Below, piece by piece: positions 47,607 to 48,865 of a DNA stretch of 48,865 nucleotides. Numbering within the stretch: position 1 is the stretch's first letter; the number at the start of each line of letters is the position of its first letter. Both the position numbers and the translations under genes were made by a program. The notes under the pieces are model-generated. The model was not told where the DNA came from. It saw nothing but the letters and a program-made list of their open reading frames with translations, and ran no database searches. The DNA is from Nanoarchaeota archaeon SCGC AAA011-G17 (GTDB lineage Archaea; Nanobdellota; Nanobdellia; SCGC-AAA011-G17). The DNA is taken from assembly GCA_000402515.1 (NCBI GenBank), contig AQRL01000033.1, positions 1 through 48,865 of the forward strand, given 5' to 3'.

Positions 47607-48374
47607 TTATTTGTATAATGCTTTTATTTTATTTTCATATTCTTTTCTAGTTGCTTTTGGAACAAAATTTTTTGAAACCTTCAAAATTTGCTCTATAGTC
47701 GGTGCTGAAATTTTTTGCGCAGTGCCTTCGGCACTAGCACTACCACGTACCCCAACAAAACGAGCATAGTTGCCGATGCCGTAGTTACCAATAAGACCAT
47801 TGTTGCAGTAGTCGCCAACGAACAGCAAACGCCCTAATGGCTCATCTTTTAAATCATCACAATGCCAGATTCCTATATTATTTCCATAAACCTGTTTAAA
47901 TTTTTCAAGATATCTTTGGGCTCTTTCCTCTCCGCCAATAAAAGGGATAGTTTGGGGATGCTCCAATGCTCTTTCAACTGGAATTACTCCTGAACTTGAA
48001 CTTTTAAGCTTATCATAATCAATAACAAAAACATTCTTATTATCCCCTAAATCCAATAATCTCTGAAATTCATCTACCGGCATAACTCCTGCACCGTTTA
48101 TTCTCTCTGCATTTCTTATATTTTCAGGATTAGAAAGATAATTATCAACATGGACATATACAACTACTGGGTTTCCCTGCTTGGTTCTTCCTGTTGCCCT
48201 TATGCTTGGTGCAGTAAGCCAGTTGCTTAATAAGCTTGAACCTTTAGTTGCTAAAATTTTTGCGTCTATCAGTTCAGGCATGAATAAAGCATGACCGTAT
48301 TTCTGACAGCTTTCTAAGGCTGTAGCCATATCACTATTATAAAACTCTTTTGCTTGCTTTCTGTTTATTTCCAT
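47607..48374 (-). CDS. DGR 2 variable (target) protein
   Basis: 255 residues with no signal peptide. The N-terminal 175 residues look like a defined soluble domain (NRKQAKEFYNSDMATALESCQKYGHALFMPELIDAKILA..., VVVYVHVDNYLSNPENIRNAERINGAGVMPVDEFQRLLDL, GIWHCDDLKDEPLG). The variable repeat covers about residues 181-209 (GRLLFVGDYCNNGLIGNYGIGNYARFVGV). A 45-residue tail follows, with SASAEGT and PTIEQILKVSK, like the tail of target 1. AAAGGAG and a TATA box (GGTTTATAAATA near 48412-48423) precede it. Confidence 0.9.
   Translation of the reverse strand: MEINRKQAKEFYNSDMATALESCQKYGHALFMPELIDAKILATKGSSLLSNWLTAPSIRATGRTKQGNPVVVYVHVDNYLSNPENIRNAERINGAGVMPVDEFQRLLDLGDNKNVFVIDYDKLKSSSSGVIPVERALEHPQTIPFIGGEERAQRYLEKFKQVYGNNIGIWHCDDLKDEPLGRLLFVGDYCNNGLIGNYGIGNYARFVGVRGSASAEGTAQKISAPTIEQILKVSKNFVPKATRKEYENKIKALYK
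47722..47747 (-). repeat. Post-VR hairpin block, DGR 2
   Basis: The block matches 28831-28856 at 23 of 26 positions; the three differences are transitions. The minus strand forms AGTGCC-GAA-GGCACT, a perfect 6-bp hairpin with a GAA loop (47721-47735). It is absent from both templates. Confidence 0.75.
47748..47834 (-). repeat. DGR 2 variable repeat (87 bp)
   Basis: Gap-free match to the template with 10 substitutions, all at template A. Boundaries are sharp: GGGCGTTTGC at the start and GGGGTA at the end. Confidence 0.93.
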
Positions 48375-48452
48375 TTTTAACTCCTTTTAATTATAAAATA
48401 GCCTTATTTTATTATTTATAAACCTTTCTATTTGTAACTACTTAATAATAGT

Positions 48453-48677
48453 CTAATCTTCTGTAGAATTATCGGTTTCGTTTGTTGGCAACCATTGTTT
48501 TTTGGTTGTATATGAGGTTACATCTTTTATGTTTACAAAGAGATTACCAACCCATGAGAACATTCCTTTTACAAAACTAGTCTTTTGGTCTCTTGTGTCA
48601 AGCCCTGTATCTTTCTGTATAAAGTAAGCTCCTATTAAAAGTACAATTATTGCCCCAATGATTATTTTTTTAAACAT
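48453..48677 (-). CDS. Small single-span membrane protein
   Basis: 74 residues from ATG 48677 (TTG 48686 is less likely). An N-terminal helix (IIIGAIIVLLIGAYFI) is followed by an amphipathic and acidic C-terminal part (MFSWVGNLFVNIKDV... NETDNSTED). A TATA-like TTATATATT near 48703-48711 is 26 nt upstream, and the IS copy begins just beyond it. Function unknown. Confidence 0.6.
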   Translation of the reverse strand: MFKKIIIGAIIVLLIGAYFIQKDTGLDTRDQKTSFVKGMFSWVGNLFVNIKDVTSYTTKKQWLPTNETDNSTED

Positions 48678-48721
48678 CTCTGACAAGAAATTCTCTTCAA
48701 ATATATAACTTTTGGTTATAA

Positions 48722-48865
48722 GTAACCGTTTAGCTACTCCAGAACAATAATCAAAAAATAGTAGTTCTTATTACTAATTTTTGGGGGTTGGAGTGAGGAA
48801 CGAATGGAAACCCCCAATGAATTGAAAGATTTGAGCAGAGAAGAATTAATAGAAATAATTCTTGA
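48722..48865 (+). mobile_element. Left end of a second IS66-like insertion sequence
   Basis: It begins with the inverted repeat GTAACCGTTTAGCT (48722-48735), the reverse complement of the end at 197-210. The element continues past the window edge and is in the same orientation as the copy at the start. Confidence 0.75.
48804..48865 (+). CDS. Transposase N-terminal fragment
   Basis: The frame from ATG 48804 reads METPNELKDLSREELIEIIL and leaves the window. LS.EEL..II/L is the usual start of IS66-type and related DDE transposases. It lies about 70 bp inside the inverted repeat, as expected for the first gene of the element. Confidence 0.65.
   Translation, partial: METPNELKDLSREELIEIIL

Noticed and set aside
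48722-48865. Proof that the window is a complete circular element
   Set aside because: The two IS ends are compatible with closure but equally with an assembly break at a repeat; the middle of the IS is not present.

Overview
The window is AT-rich, densely packed archaeal DNA. Ribosomal proteins found only in archaea and eukaryotes (S19e, L39e, L31e, S4e, L32e, L19e, L34e, L14e), archaeal class I LysRS, Hjc, aIF6, aIF1, Cbf5, TATA boxes about 25 nt upstream of leaderless ATGs, a single-chain PriS/PriL primase and tiny membrane-protein genes together suggest a DPANN archaeon, in style close to Woesearchaeota/Pacearchaeota. The lineage is inferred from gene style, not placed phylogenetically. 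Both ends of the window lie inside copies of an IS66-like insertion sequence in the same orientation, so this may be a contig broken at a repeat.

Layout. (1) 1-3.5 kb: IS end, valS (frameshifted), a LAGLIDADG endonuclease and a tRNA-Phe gene holding two tiny introns. (2) 3.6-6.8 kb: a membrane-anchored protein, a 187-bp MITE-like insertion with 15-bp target duplications, a pilin-like protein, an eRF1-domain-like plus NFACT-R pair, and a cluster of small membrane proteins. (3) 6.9-10.8 kb: S19e-L39e-L31e, then cbf5 interrupted at its catalytic Asp codon by a 16-nt bulge-helix-bulge intron, a nucleotidyltransferase and a radical SAM/TRAM protein. (4) 10.8-27.3 kb: mixed housekeeping and envelope genes: LysRS, a NTase/HEPN pair, Hjc, an HTH-10 regulator with two palindromic sites, a lipoprotein cluster, AmrS, lamin-tail and Cys-rich surface proteins, a kinase, a nitrilase, a Cas4-like nuclease and primase. 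(5) 27.4-29.5 kb: diversity-generating retroelement (DGR) 1. (6) 29.5-45.3 kb: one long leftward ribosomal-protein operon, L3 to prefoldin, preceded by a leader with four tandem hairpins. (7) 45.5-48.7 kb: two small genes, then DGR 2 and a membrane protein, ending in the second IS copy.

Main discoveries. (a) Bulge-helix-bulge micro-introns of 16, 20 and 21 nt in cbf5 and tRNA-Phe. In each case symmetric cleavage of the predicted motif restores exactly the expected gene. (b) Two complete, related DGRs flank the ribosomal operon. All 12 and all 10 template/variable differences fall on template adenines, and both targets share a 26-bp hairpin block just after the variable repeat. (c) A MITE-like element has 25-bp inverted repeats and 15-bp target duplications. 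(d) A 31-bp element with tandem 9-mers lies directly upstream of two TATA boxes. (e) Four genes, two of them essential, carry one-base frameshifts in homopolymer runs, which means either sequence error or slippage decoding.
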